Source of the DNA: an uncultured Eubacteriales bacterium
GTDB lineage: Bacteria; Bacillota; Clostridia; Oscillospirales; Acutalibacteraceae
NCBI GenBank assembly: GCA_934489735.1
Contig: CAKSSR010000008.1
Location: 1-64,000 of the forward strand
Direction of reading: 5' to 3'
DNA length: 64,000 bases
Under the pieces are notes generated by a model. The model saw only the letters and a program-made list of their open reading frames with translations, was not told the DNA's origin and ran no database searches. Below are positions 9,409 through 17,565 of this stretch, in pieces; the stretch's first letter is position 1, and each line of letters begins with the position of its first letter. The translations under genes were made by a program, and so were the position numbers.

Positions 9409-10446
9409 TTAAATATTTCTTGCACAGTACATATTATTATAATACTCTCCACTTGTGAAATAACACATTTGCCTGCATCCCCCTGCACAATACTTACCCA
9501 TTTCACAATTTTTACATTTTCCTGTCAATTTATCTGGAGTAAAGTCTCTATTATATGAAAAAGCTCCTTCTTTGTTCCAAATTTCTTCTAAACTTTCTTT
9601 TCTTAAGTTACCTTCTATAAACTTGTCATCATATAATGACTCACAGCCCTTGACATTTCCAACGCTATCAATTCCAACTACAAATAAGCCAGCTCCACAA
9701 CCGTTAAATATAAATGATTCTCCTGGATATCCTCTAAGTTCTTCTTCCTTTTCATTATAATATCCTATGTCGTCGCCAGGGAATATTACCATATCGCTTT
9801 CATTTCTCTTGTCCACTATAAAATCTATTATGTCTTTGACTCTTTCTGGTTCTACTAATAAATCATTGTCAGATGCATTTCCCATTGGAGTTGCTAATTG
9901 TATTTGCCATGCGTCTACTTTGTGGTCTTTAAATATCTTATACAACTCTTCCAATTGATCTATATTCAATTTCATCACAGTTGTAACTACGCTCGTCTGA
10001 TACCCTTTTTCTTTGAGTATGTCTAATGCTTTTATCGCCCTTTCAAAAGAATCCTTCTTTCCTCTTATCAAATTATGAGTTTCTTCTGTCCCATCAATAG
10101 ACACCGCTACCATTTTTATGCCCGACTTCTCTATTTGTTCTAATTGCTTGTCGCCTAACAGATATGCATTCGTTATTATATTTGTACTCACGCCATTATC
10201 CACAAACTGTCTTGCTATTATGTGCCAAAAATCCAAAGTAAATATCTCTCCTCCTATGAGAGTTATCTGTTCTAGTCCCATGTCTATCAATTGTTTTGCT
10301 ATGTCTTTGCATTCTTCTAGAGTCAATTCATCTTGACGTGCCTTTCCTGCCCTTGACCCACAATGCATACAGTTCATATTGCATCTTAAAGTCATTTCCC
10401 ATACTGCTTGTCTTGGATAATATCCTTTTTTATTATTCATAATCAT
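9409..10446 (-). CDS. SPASM-domain radical SAM peptide maturase (candidate RiPP enzyme)
   Basis: This 345-residue enzyme has the radical SAM cluster motif CNMNCMHC near residue 24, a GGE SAM-binding motif, and a C-terminal SPASM domain with CGAG, KGCES and CKNCEMGKYCAGGCRQMC cysteines for auxiliary Fe-S clusters. SPASM enzymes usually modify ribosomally made peptides, for example with thioether, C-C bond or epimer formation. AAGGAG lies 8 bases before the first ATG. It is the last gene of a tight operon after eight small double-glycine-leader peptides, which are its likely substrates. A separate N-terminal peptide-recognition (PqqD/RRE) domain is not obvious in this length. The chemistry cannot be predicted from sequence. 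Confidence 0.88.
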   Translation of the reverse strand: MIMNNKKGYYPRQAVWEMTLRCNMNCMHCGSRAGKARQDELTLEECKDIAKQLIDMGLEQITLIGGEIFTLDFWHIIARQFVDNGVSTNIITNAYLLGDKQLEQIEKSGIKMVAVSIDGTEETHNLIRGKKDSFERAIKALDILKEKGYQTSVVTTVMKLNIDQLEELYKIFKDHKVDAWQIQLATPMGNASDNDLLVEPERVKDIIDFIVDKRNESDMVIFPGDDIGYYNEKEEELRGYPGESFIFNGCGAGLFVVGIDSVGNVKGCESLYDDKFIEGNLRKESLEEIWNKEGAFSYNRDFTPDKLTGKCKNCEMGKYCAGGCRQMCYFTSGEYYNNMYCARNI

Positions 10447-10470
10447 TTTGACAACTCCTTTTTAATCTTC

Positions 10471-10647
10471 TTATTCCTTATGTTCATCAATGATTACTGG
10501 TTTAAGAAACTTTCCACTAGGCATTGGCATTATAGGTCTAGGTTCATAGCCACACTTAAACTTACCACCAATTTTATTGCATAATTTAATACAGCTGCAA
10601 GGCGGTTCTGACCCCGCACTTATTTTTTCTAGTTCCTTTTCATTCAT
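10471..10647 (-). CDS. Leader peptide 8, Cys-containing candidate RiPP precursor
   Basis: The 58-residue product starts MNEKELEKISAGSEPP, a short leader with an Ala-Gly in place of Gly-Gly, followed by a core with CSC, LC and KC cysteines and a Tyr-Glu-Pro stretch. It ends VIIDEHKE, like the VIIDE segment in peptide 2. GGAGTG stands 8 bases before the chosen ATG at 10647; an upstream GTG in frame is part of the ribosome site. It lies directly before the radical SAM gene. Its cysteines set it apart from its seven siblings; it may be the most diverged substrate. Function unknown. Confidence 0.75.
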   Translation of the reverse strand: MNEKELEKISAGSEPPCSCIKLCNKIGGKFKCGYEPRPIMPMPSGKFLKPVIIDEHKE

Positions 10648-10660
10648 ATAAATCACTCCT

Positions 10661-10816
10661 TCATTCTTTTTCTTTTTTATTATTTCTTTTTTCTAAAATT
10701 CCATATTTTAATGTAATAGGATTCTTTCTTTTCTTATTTGGATATTCCTCTAAACTCTTTCCGCCTGAAATATTTTTTAAAATTTTTTCGTCAATATCAA
10801 ATTTTTCTTTGTCCAT
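10661..10816 (-). CDS. Leader peptide 7, candidate RiPP precursor
   Basis: This is a 51-residue peptide with the leader MDKEKFDIDEKILKNISGG and a core that begins KSLEEYP and contains KYG, ending in a Lys/Arg/Asn/Glu-rich tail. AAAGGAG is placed well for the ATG at 10816; thirteen further codons upstream are open but lack a site. It is the shortest member of the family and keeps the leader Gly-Gly, the YP element and the Tyr-Gly element. The molecule is presumably cleaved after Gly-Gly, but no peptidase gene is present nearby. Confidence 0.75.
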   Translation of the reverse strand: MDKEKFDIDEKILKNISGGKSLEEYPNKKRKNPITLKYGILEKRNNKKEKE

Positions 10817-10829
10817 GTCTGGTTCTCCT

Positions 10830-11057
10830 TTATTTTTCTTCATCATTTTGTTCATCCTTGTCTTTACATATTTTCGATTTTTTTAATATTTCCTTACCAG
10901 GTATATACTGTGGCCCTCCATATCCTGTTACCCACATCGCCTTTTCCATCTTTCCCCAATCTATATCTTTTAGACGAGGATATTTCTTTAACAAATTATT
11001 ATCCTTATTTCCAGTTCCTCCATCAACATTTTTTAAATCTTTTTCATCCATATCCAT
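10830..11057 (-). CDS. Leader peptide 6, candidate RiPP precursor
   Basis: A 75-residue peptide with leader MDMDEKDLKNVDGG and core elements KKYPRL and GYGGPQYIP, ending in a highly charged EQNDEEK tail. GGAGGTG lies 7 bases before the ATG at 11057. The same tail (QNDEEK) occurs in the next upstream peptide, pointing to recent duplication. The conserved Tyr-Gly/Ala followed by His/Gln and Pro is a shared feature of the family and a likely modification site, although that is inference. Confidence 0.78.
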   Translation of the reverse strand: MDMDEKDLKNVDGGTGNKDNNLLKKYPRLKDIDWGKMEKAMWVTGYGGPQYIPGKEILKKSKICKDKDEQNDEEK

Positions 11058-11073
11058 ATCCAATCACCTCCGG

Positions 11074-11316
11074 CTATTTTTCTTCATCATTCTGTCCATC
11101 TTTGGTCTTATTTCCTTTCCTTTTATCCATTAATTCCTTTAAATCAAACTTACTTTTAATAGGAATATGTGGAGCCGCATATGCTAATGATAGATACTTC
11201 TTATTATTTAGATCTATACCTAAGGGATATGGGTTTAACTTATCATTCTTATCTCCAGTTCCTCCATTAACATTTCCAAAACTTTCTTCATCAATACTTA
11301 AATCTTCCTTATCCAT
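11074..11316 (-). CDS. Leader peptide 5, candidate RiPP precursor
   Basis: The 80-residue peptide has leader MDKEDLSIDEESFGNVNGG, then NPYPLG and the core element AYAAPHIP, and the charged tail DGQNDEEK. AAAGGAGAGG is spaced 7 bases from the ATG at 11316. AYAAPHI is repeated almost exactly in leader peptide 1 (GYAAPHIK), which shows selection on this short element despite divergence elsewhere. It is part of an eight-member tandem family; neighbours are separated by only 10-90 bases. Confidence 0.8.
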   Translation of the reverse strand: MDKEDLSIDEESFGNVNGGTGDKNDKLNPYPLGIDLNNKKYLSLAYAAPHIPIKSKFDLKELMDKRKGNKTKDGQNDEEK

Positions 11317-11332
11317 CTCTAATCCTCTCCTT

Positions 11333-11584
11333 TCATTTCTCTTCATTATTTATCTGATCTATATCTATTGCATCTTTTTTTTCAATTTTATTAATTGGTT
11401 TCCTCTTATGCGGTGGCTGAACTGCATATTTAGATACTATTGTCATACGTCCTAAACCACTATGTCCTAGCTTAATCCCTGATAAATTTGGAGGATATTT
11501 TGCTAAATTCTTATTTTCATCTGTTCCTCCACTGATATTATTCATTTCTTCACTATTCATTTCTTTATTATTTACTTCTTTCAT
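11333..11584 (-). CDS. Leader peptide 4, candidate RiPP precursor
   Basis: The 83-residue peptide has leader MKEVNNKEMNSEEMNNISGG, a KYPPNLSGIKLG segment, and the core element KYAVQPPH, then a basic and finally acidic tail. AGGAGTG precedes the ATG at 11584 by 7 bases. KYPPNL is shared with leader peptide 3. The last codons overlap the possible upstream extension of the next gene, so the cluster is very compact. There are no cysteines, so any radical SAM modification would have to target other side chains or backbone. Confidence 0.8.
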   Translation of the reverse strand: MKEVNNKEMNSEEMNNISGGTDENKNLAKYPPNLSGIKLGHSGLGRMTIVSKYAVQPPHKRKPINKIEKKDAIDIDQINNEEK

Positions 11585-11596
11585 AATTGATCACTC

Positions 11597-11851
11597 CTAT
11601 TCTTTTTCTTCATTTTCTTTTGTTTTTTTCATCACTACCTTTTTTTTAACACCTGGTATTAATTTCTCTCCTTGATTAAAACTAAGTGGTGGGTATCGAA
11701 CCGCATACAATGCAACACTTTCAAAAATTGGGCCTTTTACTTCATTATATAATCCAAGATTTGGAGGATACTTAACTAATTTCTTTTTAATTTCATCTGT
11801 CCCTCCATTGACATCCTTCATTTCTTTATCATTTAACTCTTCTTCACTCAT
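11597..11851 (-). CDS. Leader peptide 3, candidate RiPP precursor
   Basis: An 84-residue peptide with leader MSEEELNDKEMKDVNGG, VKYPPNLG and core element LYAVRYPP, then a Lys-rich tail ending KENEEKE. The ATG at 11851 has GGGGTGG upstream; a GTG three codons earlier is inside the ribosome site. The acidic helical leader, the Gly-Gly and the YPP and Tyr-Ala elements align with leader peptide 4, and this pair are the most similar siblings. Confidence 0.8.
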   Translation of the reverse strand: MSEEELNDKEMKDVNGGTDEIKKKLVKYPPNLGLYNEVKGPIFESVALYAVRYPPLSFNQGEKLIPGVKKKVVMKKTKENEEKE

Positions 11852-11891
11852 ATCAACCACCCCTTGTTATTTTGAATCGCAATAAACCATT

Positions 11892-12092
11892 TTAATCATC
11901 CTTGATTTTTTTTAATTCATCTATAATTACGCTCTTCCCTATTTCATGTTTGATTCCATACAATGGAACGCATTTAATCTTCCAGTCCTCTGGTGGATAC
12001 TTCACAAGTTTTCCCCCTAATGAACTGTTCAAACATGCTTTACTAAAATCATTTACTCCTCCATTAACATCTTTTAAAATATCATCTGCCAT
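11892..12092 (-). CDS. Leader peptide 2, candidate RiPP precursor
   Basis: A 66-residue peptide with a short leader MADDILKDVNGG. A second Gly-Gly (SSLGGKLVKYPP) lies 15 residues later, so two cleavage sites are conceivable. The core has VKYPPEDW, VPLYGIKHEIG and SVIIDELKK. Two cysteines occur, one between the Gly-Gly pairs and one before LYGIKHE. AGGAGTG is spaced 6 bases from the ATG at 12092. Confidence 0.78.
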   Translation of the reverse strand: MADDILKDVNGGVNDFSKACLNSSLGGKLVKYPPEDWKIKCVPLYGIKHEIGKSVIIDELKKIKDD

Positions 12093-12190
12093 TTCAATCA
12101 CTCCTATATCTTTTTAAGTTATCTTTTTAAGTACTTTGATGCCATATCTATCGAATTTTCTTAAATATGGCACCAATATCTTACTTTTTC

Positions 12191-12400
12191 TTAATCGCCA
12201 TCTGAATTATCAGATTTCTTTTTTTTCTTTTTTTCTTGCTCCCTCTGGAATTCTTCAAGACTCTTAATATGTGGAGCTGCATATCCTAAAAAATTAAAAG
12301 TCTTTTTATTTATTAGGGGAGGATATAAGCTTTCCCCTCCTTTGGCATTCTCTAAATCTTCGTCTTTTAGTTTATCTTTCTTCTGATTTTCTTTGCTCAT
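12191..12400 (-). CDS. Leader peptide 1, candidate RiPP precursor
   Basis: A 69-residue peptide with leader MSKENQKKDKLKDEDLENAKGG, core elements SLYPP and GYAAPHIK, and a tail of consecutive lysines then Asp-rich residues. The start at 12400 uses a GGAGG in the coding sequence of a possible longer form (ATG 12418); either could be used. It lies directly after the ABC permease gene and is the first of eight related peptides in the operon. Confidence 0.75.
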   Translation of the reverse strand: MSKENQKKDKLKDEDLENAKGGESLYPPLINKKTFNFLGYAAPHIKSLEEFQREQEKKKKKKSDNSDGD

Positions 12401-12419
12401 ATGATAAAATTCCTCCATT

Positions 12420-13238
12420 TTATATATCTCTGTTTTGGAAACATGCTATGCCTACACCTGTCGCTACTATTAGCCAACAAATGCTGACAATTATCGCTGT
12501 TGCTATATCGGATTGATATACTGTCGTATCATATCCTCTGAAGGTGTCCATATATGAAAAACTTATATACTTAGATAATTCAAAGACTTTATTATTTGTC
12601 ACATTCTCTATTATTCCATCAATAAATTTAAATATCACTCCTATAAATGAAATAGTACATAAGTTTATCGCTATTGATCCGCCAATTTTTCTTACTATAA
12701 ATGAGATCATGGTGAAAAATGCCGCTATCGACATTGCTATTAATAAGTTTATTCCAAAAGTCGCTAATAATCCACTTATATAATGTTCCGGCATCTCACC
12801 AATTCCATGCTTGCTCATAAATGTTGCTGATATAAAGACTACTATTAGTTGAAATATCATAAATGCAATTACACAAAATATACTTATTATATATTTAGAT
12901 AAATACATTTCAAATCTTTTGAAACCTTTTGATGCTACATTCTTTATGATTCCACTAGAAAAGTCTAAACATACAAACATTGATATCATCACTCCAAGTA
13001 CTATTAACCAGTTACTTGGCGTAATGTTTACCATCGCTGTAAAACCTGTCATTTCCTCTCCTAATGTCAACTCTTCTAAACTAAATCCTGCTTCTAGCAT
13101 CTCTTTCTCACTAAAATTATATATCATTACATTAGTTGCTACTGTTATAAATGCTAACAGTCCACATACTAGTAAACATATATAAAACGCTTTCCTTCTG
13201 AACAATTTATAAAAATCCGCTTTCAATAATCTAACCAT
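12420..13238 (-). CDS. ABC-2-type permease of the RiPP-like operon
   Basis: The 272-residue protein has about six hydrophobic segments and an N-terminal cytosolic start (MVRLLKADFYKLFRRKAFYI) typical of BcrB/LanE-type ABC-2 permeases. Its start overlaps the end of the ATPase gene by 8 bases, which indicates translational coupling. With the ATPase it would form an exporter or self-protection pump for the peptides encoded downstream. It carries no peptidase domain, so it cannot by itself remove the double-glycine leaders. Whether it exports the mature product or provides immunity cannot be decided from sequence. Confidence 0.85.
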   Translation of the reverse strand: MVRLLKADFYKLFRRKAFYICLLVCGLLAFITVATNVMIYNFSEKEMLEAGFSLEELTLGEEMTGFTAMVNITPSNWLIVLGVMISMFVCLDFSSGIIKNVASKGFKRFEMYLSKYIISIFCVIAFMIFQLIVVFISATFMSKHGIGEMPEHYISGLLATFGINLLIAMSIAAFFTMISFIVRKIGGSIAINLCTISFIGVIFKFIDGIIENVTNNKVFELSKYISFSYMDTFRGYDTTVYQSDIATAIIVSICWLIVATGVGIACFQNRDI

Positions 13239-14142
13239 CTAACTTCCCCTCCATTAAATTGATAAAATAAGACTCTGGATCAGGTGTCTCTTTTGATATA
13301 GCGCTTACATTTAGATTGCAACACGCTAGCCTGTTATTAATCTTGGCAATGTCATTTATATCATGATCATATACATATACATATCCATCGCCAATTTCAA
13401 TCTCCCTTACGTCAAATTCGTCCTTCAAAAACTTACTTACACTCTCTTCATCTGTAGTCTCTATTCTTATATATTCCTTCAAGTGGTCATTCAATTCTTC
13501 ACTGGTCAATTGTTTTATTAAGCTTCCATTACTTATTATCCCATAGCTTGTTGCAATTTTATATAATTCGCTTAATATATGACTTGAAATCAATATTGTA
13601 ATCCCATATTCCTTATTTAATTTAATTATTAAATTTCTTACTTCTTTGATTCCAATTGGATCTAATCCGTTTATCGGTTCATCCAACAGTAAAAATTCTG
13701 GTCTTCCTAAAAGACTTAAACCTATTGCTAGCCTTTGTTTCATTCCCAATGAAAAGTTCTTTGCTTTTTTCTTGCCAGTGTTATCTAATCCAACATCTCT
13801 CAATATTCTATCTATTTCTGACTTATCTTTTTCTCCTACAATAATAGATTGAAGTTCCATATTCTGATAAGCTGTAAAATGTGGTACCAATGCTGGATTT
13901 TCTATCATTGTACCTATTTTTCGTCTTCCATTGTCGACATCATAGCTACCAAATAGCTCTATTTCTCCATCAGTTGGTGAAGCGAGTCCATCTATCATTC
14001 TAATTATGGTAGTCTTTCCTGCTCCATTCTTTCCTATTAGACCATAAATTTCACCTTTTTTTATTTCTATGTTAGCTGAGTTAACGGCTGTCTTACCATA
14101 AAACATTTTGGTGAGATTTGTAGTCCTTAAAACATACTCCAT
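13231..14142 (-). CDS. ABC transporter ATPase of the RiPP-like operon
   Basis: A 303-residue BcrA/LanF-type ATPase. Walker A is GKNGAGKTT, the signature is SLGMKQRL, Walker B is LLLDEPINGLDP, and the H-loop is SSHILSEL. A C-terminal extension of about 85 residues is normal for this family, which exports or gives immunity to peptides such as bacitracin and lantibiotics. AGGAGGT lies 6 bases before the ATG. It is the first gene of the operon and follows a strong promoter. Confidence 0.92.
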   Translation of the reverse strand: MEYVLRTTNLTKMFYGKTAVNSANIEIKKGEIYGLIGKNGAGKTTIIRMIDGLASPTDGEIELFGSYDVDNGRRKIGTMIENPALVPHFTAYQNMELQSIIVGEKDKSEIDRILRDVGLDNTGKKKAKNFSLGMKQRLAIGLSLLGRPEFLLLDEPINGLDPIGIKEVRNLIIKLNKEYGITILISSHILSELYKIATSYGIISNGSLIKQLTSEELNDHLKEYIRIETTDEESVSKFLKDEFDVREIEIGDGYVYVYDHDINDIAKINNRLACCNLNVSAISKETPDPESYFINLMEGKLDG

Positions 14143-14187
14143 AAAAATACCTCCTATAGTAAAGATTATTTATTCTTAACACTTAAT

Positions 14188-14216
14188 ATTATATATTATT
14201 TACTTCTCGAAGTCAA
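14188..14216 (-). promoter_or_regulatory. Sigma-A promoter of the RiPP-like operon
   Basis: TTGACT (14211-14216), a 17-bp spacer and TATAAT (14188-14193) on the minus strand, about 45 bp upstream of the ABC ATPase start. Nothing nearby resembles the 11-bp repeat operator seen at the other leader-peptide loci. Confidence 0.8.
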
Positions 14217-14247
14217 TACTTTTGTTAAAAACGATAAAATTTCTTTA

Positions 14248-15603
14248 TTATTTACTCGTGGCTATAAATTTGTCTACCAAAACTTTAGCAATTGGCGCCG
14301 CTGTACTGATTCCAAATCCACTTTTTTCTGTCACCACTGCAAATGCAATCGGATATCTACTGTTCTTATTGAATCCTACTATCCATCCGTTTGCTTTGTT
14401 ATTTCCTACTTCTCCTGTCCCCGTCTTAGCGCAAATGTCTTGATTCGAAAATATCCTGTACGTGCTCGCTGTATAGTTCATTATGTCTACCATCTTGCTC
14501 GCTGTTGATTTGCCCATCATTCTATCCAAATTTCCTGTCCGTTTATTGCTATTGTTATCCGAAATCGCATTTTTTATTATATATGGCCTTACCGGTACTC
14601 CTTCGTTGGCTATTGCTCCCATTATAATCATCATATGAACTGCATTTGTCAAGTCATTATATTGACCTATTCCTGACCATGCTAAGTCTATATTACTTGC
14701 CCCTTTTACATTATAAGTACTTTTCTCTACTTTCATGTCATCTATATTAAAATTCTTATTAAATCCTAGCCTGTCTGCAGTTTCTGTCATCTTTTCTTTC
14801 CCTAACTCAATTGCCAGCTCACCTAATGCAATATTGCAGGAATTCGCCATCGCATTCTTAAAATTCAACTTTCCATGCTTGCTATGACAAATTATCTTGT
14901 CTCCGTCTATGACTTTCTCCCCTGTGCAAGTAAATGTCCTATTGTCTAGGTCATCTATATTATTTATTGACGATATTGCTGTTACCACTTTGAATATCGA
15001 ACCTGGAGTGTACGACGCTGACATTGCTCTATTTACACATACTCCTTCATATTTTCCTGTCTTATCGTTCTCTATGTTAGGTATATTGTTCGGATCATAT
15101 GACGGACTGCTTACTATGCATAAGACTTCACCTGTCTTATAATTGTAAGCCACTGCCGCTCCTTTGTACTTTGCTAAGCTCATGTAAACATTTTTACATA
15201 ATTCGCTGTCAATCGTTAAGGTTATGTCATGACTTTTATTAAAAAATAATGATGGCCCGAATCCATTAAATATATTATAACCAAATAAAATATCCGAATA
15301 ACAACTCTGTATCGAACTGTTGGATGATATCTTCTGGTCACCTATAATATGCAAGAGTGCCGTTCTCTTATTTTTGTCTTCGTTATATACCCTTGTAGAA
15401 TTCGCACTCTTCGCCAATACTACTCCATTTCTGTCATAAATCTTTCCCGAATTATCCAACCCGTTGACCATATGTAAATTATTTGAATGCATTGCCCAGT
15501 TTGGCACAGCTGTTACAAACTTATATATAAATATAGCTGTCCCTGTTATAAAAAGTAATACTAATAAGTATAAAGCAAATGCCCTTATACGAGTATGTTT
15601 CAT
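14248..15603 (-). CDS. Class B penicillin-binding protein (PbpA/FtsI type transpeptidase)
   Basis: The 451-residue transpeptidase crosslinks peptidoglycan outside the membrane. It has one N-terminal membrane anchor (residues 8-30), then a reduced dimerisation region, and a transpeptidase domain with the nucleophile motif SIFK (near residue 202), SCN, and KTGTGEV. The length is on the short side, as in PbpA proteins partnered with FtsW/RodA. AGGAGGGA stands before the ATG. It directly follows the FHA-FtsW/RodA gene, so the pair would act as a SEDS glycosyltransferase plus transpeptidase. The order matches the FHA-rodA-pbpA clusters of Actinobacteria and Clostridia. Confidence 0.93.
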   Translation of the reverse strand: MKHTRIRAFALYLLVLLFITGTAIFIYKFVTAVPNWAMHSNNLHMVNGLDNSGKIYDRNGVVLAKSANSTRVYNEDKNKRTALLHIIGDQKISSNSSIQSCYSDILFGYNIFNGFGPSLFFNKSHDITLTIDSELCKNVYMSLAKYKGAAVAYNYKTGEVLCIVSSPSYDPNNIPNIENDKTGKYEGVCVNRAMSASYTPGSIFKVVTAISSINNIDDLDNRTFTCTGEKVIDGDKIICHSKHGKLNFKNAMANSCNIALGELAIELGKEKMTETADRLGFNKNFNIDDMKVEKSTYNVKGASNIDLAWSGIGQYNDLTNAVHMMIIMGAIANEGVPVRPYIIKNAISDNNSNKRTGNLDRMMGKSTASKMVDIMNYTASTYRIFSNQDICAKTGTGEVGNNKANGWIVGFNKNSRYPIAFAVVTEKSGFGISTAAPIAKVLVDKFIATSK

Positions 15604-15679
15604 ATCAATTCCCTCCTTTCTGCTTAATTTTACTCACTTTTTCTCTTGAGTAACCTTAATTTTTCTTTTCATCTGCTTA

Positions 15680-17371
15680 TCATTTGTTATTTTTCTTAAC
15701 ATGTACGTAAGTATATTCATCCGATGACTTAATTATCGCTAATAGTCCCCAAACAGATATCATACTGCTGCCACCTAAACTTATAAAAGGGAATGTTACT
15801 CCTGTAAATGGTAATATATCTGTACATCCAAAGATATTTAAACATAACTGAAATACCATCATCCCTGCCGCTGAATATGATGCGATTGAATATAAAGTCG
15901 ACCTGCTTCTTGTGCTCATCCTTATGACGTAAATTGCAATGAGAATTATAACCGATGCTGCCATAAATGCTTCTATCATGCCCCATTCCTCACAAAGCAC
16001 TCCAAAAATTAAATCATTTTCGGCTGCGAATATATTCTTTAAATATCCTTTTCCTATTCCCACTCCAAATAACCCTCCACTGGCGCAGTACGTCATTGTC
16101 TGAGTCTGTTGATACCCTGATGAAGATGCATAGTCCCATGCATGTCCCCATGTCATAAACCTGTTGGCTACGTATGGCTTGAACCTTATTATTATAAATA
16201 ATCCTAAGACTGCTATCGCACATATTAAAATTATCGTCCTTATGCTACCAGATCTCATCAAAGACATTAATACAAAGGTCACAAAGAATATGCATGCCGT
16301 ACCAAAGTCCCCCATCAAGAATAAAGATCCTATACATACTCCTGTAAAAGCTATAAAACCTGTCAAGTTCTTCGCTGTCTGAAGTCTATTTAACGTGGCT
16401 GTTCCCACTAAAATGAATGCCATTTTCACTATTTCTGATGGTTGCAGTGAAAAATTCCCTACCATGATCCAATTTTTTGATCCGTTTATTACTGATCCAA
16501 ATATTAAATTAAATCCTAGTAAACCTATCGATAAGATTGCTATTGGTACTCTGAATTTCATCACTCTTTCTGGGTTTCTCATAAATAATACTATTGCTAT
16601 AAATAGAATTAAGCCTATCGTCAATGAGAGTGACTGTACTATTACTTGATTAATGTTTCCCATGCTAAATATCGAAATTATGCTTATCCCTGATAAAAAT
16701 ATTCCTAAAGATTCTAGTTCAAACCCTCCATCTTTCAAAATTAGTTTGTTAATCGTAAAACATATCCAAGAAATGATGAATAATATCACAAATGGTACTA
16801 TTCCTGTAAGATTTATTCCATTTTCGTCAATACAAAGTTGTAATGTTGCTGCCAAATGAAATAAGGTAACTAAAAATAATAACCCTGCGGAACTCTTATG
16901 CTTGTAAATCTTATCTTCACTTTTATTGACATCTTCATATTGATTTAAAACAAAGCTCAATTCGCCTATGGTAATGATATCCCCTATAAATACTTTCCTT
17001 GATTTTTCATCAATTGCAAATAATTTTTTAAACCATTTGTTACCTTTGTCTTCTATTTTCTCTCCATTAACTAAAATTCCATACCTAGAGACATCCGATA
17101 TAATCCAACCTTCCTTTCTTCTATATAATACTGCATGATCTCTGGATACTGATGCATTGTCTAAAACTATGTCAGAGCTTTTACTCCTTCCTATGCTGTT
17201 TTCCCAATATAAAACTGGAATGCTCTTCTTAGTCTTAGTATTTGTAAGTACTATTAAAGGTCTCTCTTTTCTTATATGACGATGTAGTGATACAAAGCAT
17301 TGAATAATAATTATTAAAGCTATTAAAGGTAAAATCATTTTCAATGAACAAGTTATAATAAATAATATCAA
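15680..17371 (-). CDS. FHA domain fused to FtsW/RodA/SpoVE SEDS glycosyltransferase
   Basis: The 563-residue protein begins with a membrane segment, followed by a forkhead-associated domain at about residues 55-110 (SIGRSKSSDIVLDN, SVSRDH, VNGEKI), which binds phosphothreonine. The rest is a polytopic SEDS domain with NWIMVGNFSLQPSEIVK and a C-terminal PFISLGGSS motif, the hallmarks of a peptidoglycan polymerase. The start codon is TTG at 17371, with AGGAGG 9 bases upstream. FHA and SEDS are normally on separate genes next to one another; here they are one chain. The fusion would let Ser/Thr phosphorylation control cell wall synthesis, which is inference. Confidence 0.9.
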   Translation of the reverse strand: MILFIITCSLKMILPLIALIIIIQCFVSLHRHIRKERPLIVLTNTKTKKSIPVLYWENSIGRSKSSDIVLDNASVSRDHAVLYRRKEGWIISDVSRYGILVNGEKIEDKGNKWFKKLFAIDEKSRKVFIGDIITIGELSFVLNQYEDVNKSEDKIYKHKSSAGLLFLVTLFHLAATLQLCIDENGINLTGIVPFVILFIISWICFTINKLILKDGGFELESLGIFLSGISIISIFSMGNINQVIVQSLSLTIGLILFIAIVLFMRNPERVMKFRVPIAILSIGLLGFNLIFGSVINGSKNWIMVGNFSLQPSEIVKMAFILVGTATLNRLQTAKNLTGFIAFTGVCIGSLFLMGDFGTACIFFVTFVLMSLMRSGSIRTIILICAIAVLGLFIIIRFKPYVANRFMTWGHAWDYASSSGYQQTQTMTYCASGGLFGVGIGKGYLKNIFAAENDLIFGVLCEEWGMIEAFMAASVIILIAIYVIRMSTRSRSTLYSIASYSAAGMMVFQLCLNIFGCTDILPFTGVTFPFISLGGSSMISVWGLLAIIKSSDEYTYVHVKKNNK

Positions 17372-17526
17372 ACTAAGTTTCCTCCTTTCTGATCAATGAT
17401 TAATTAAAAATTATATTATATTTGCCCTAAATTTTCAAGTCTTTTTGATCTGTTTCAAGTTTTTAAATATATTTTCTTTCTATTTCTTAATAATAGTATG
17501 CATATCGATTATTTTTAAATTACCCC

Positions 17527-17555
17527 TTGCAATCTATTTCTTTTTGTTATATAAT
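17527..17555 (+). promoter_or_regulatory. Sigma-A promoter of tRNA-Thr
   Basis: TTGCAA (17527-17532), a 17-bp spacer, TATAAT (17550-17555). The tRNA begins 11 bases downstream. Confidence 0.8.
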
Positions 17556-17565
17556 TATATCTGTC

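Noticed and set aside
10471..10647. Ranthipeptide or SCIFF-like assignment for the Cys-containing peptide
   Set aside because: The Cys spacing does not fit SCIFF, and sibling peptides have few or no cysteines.
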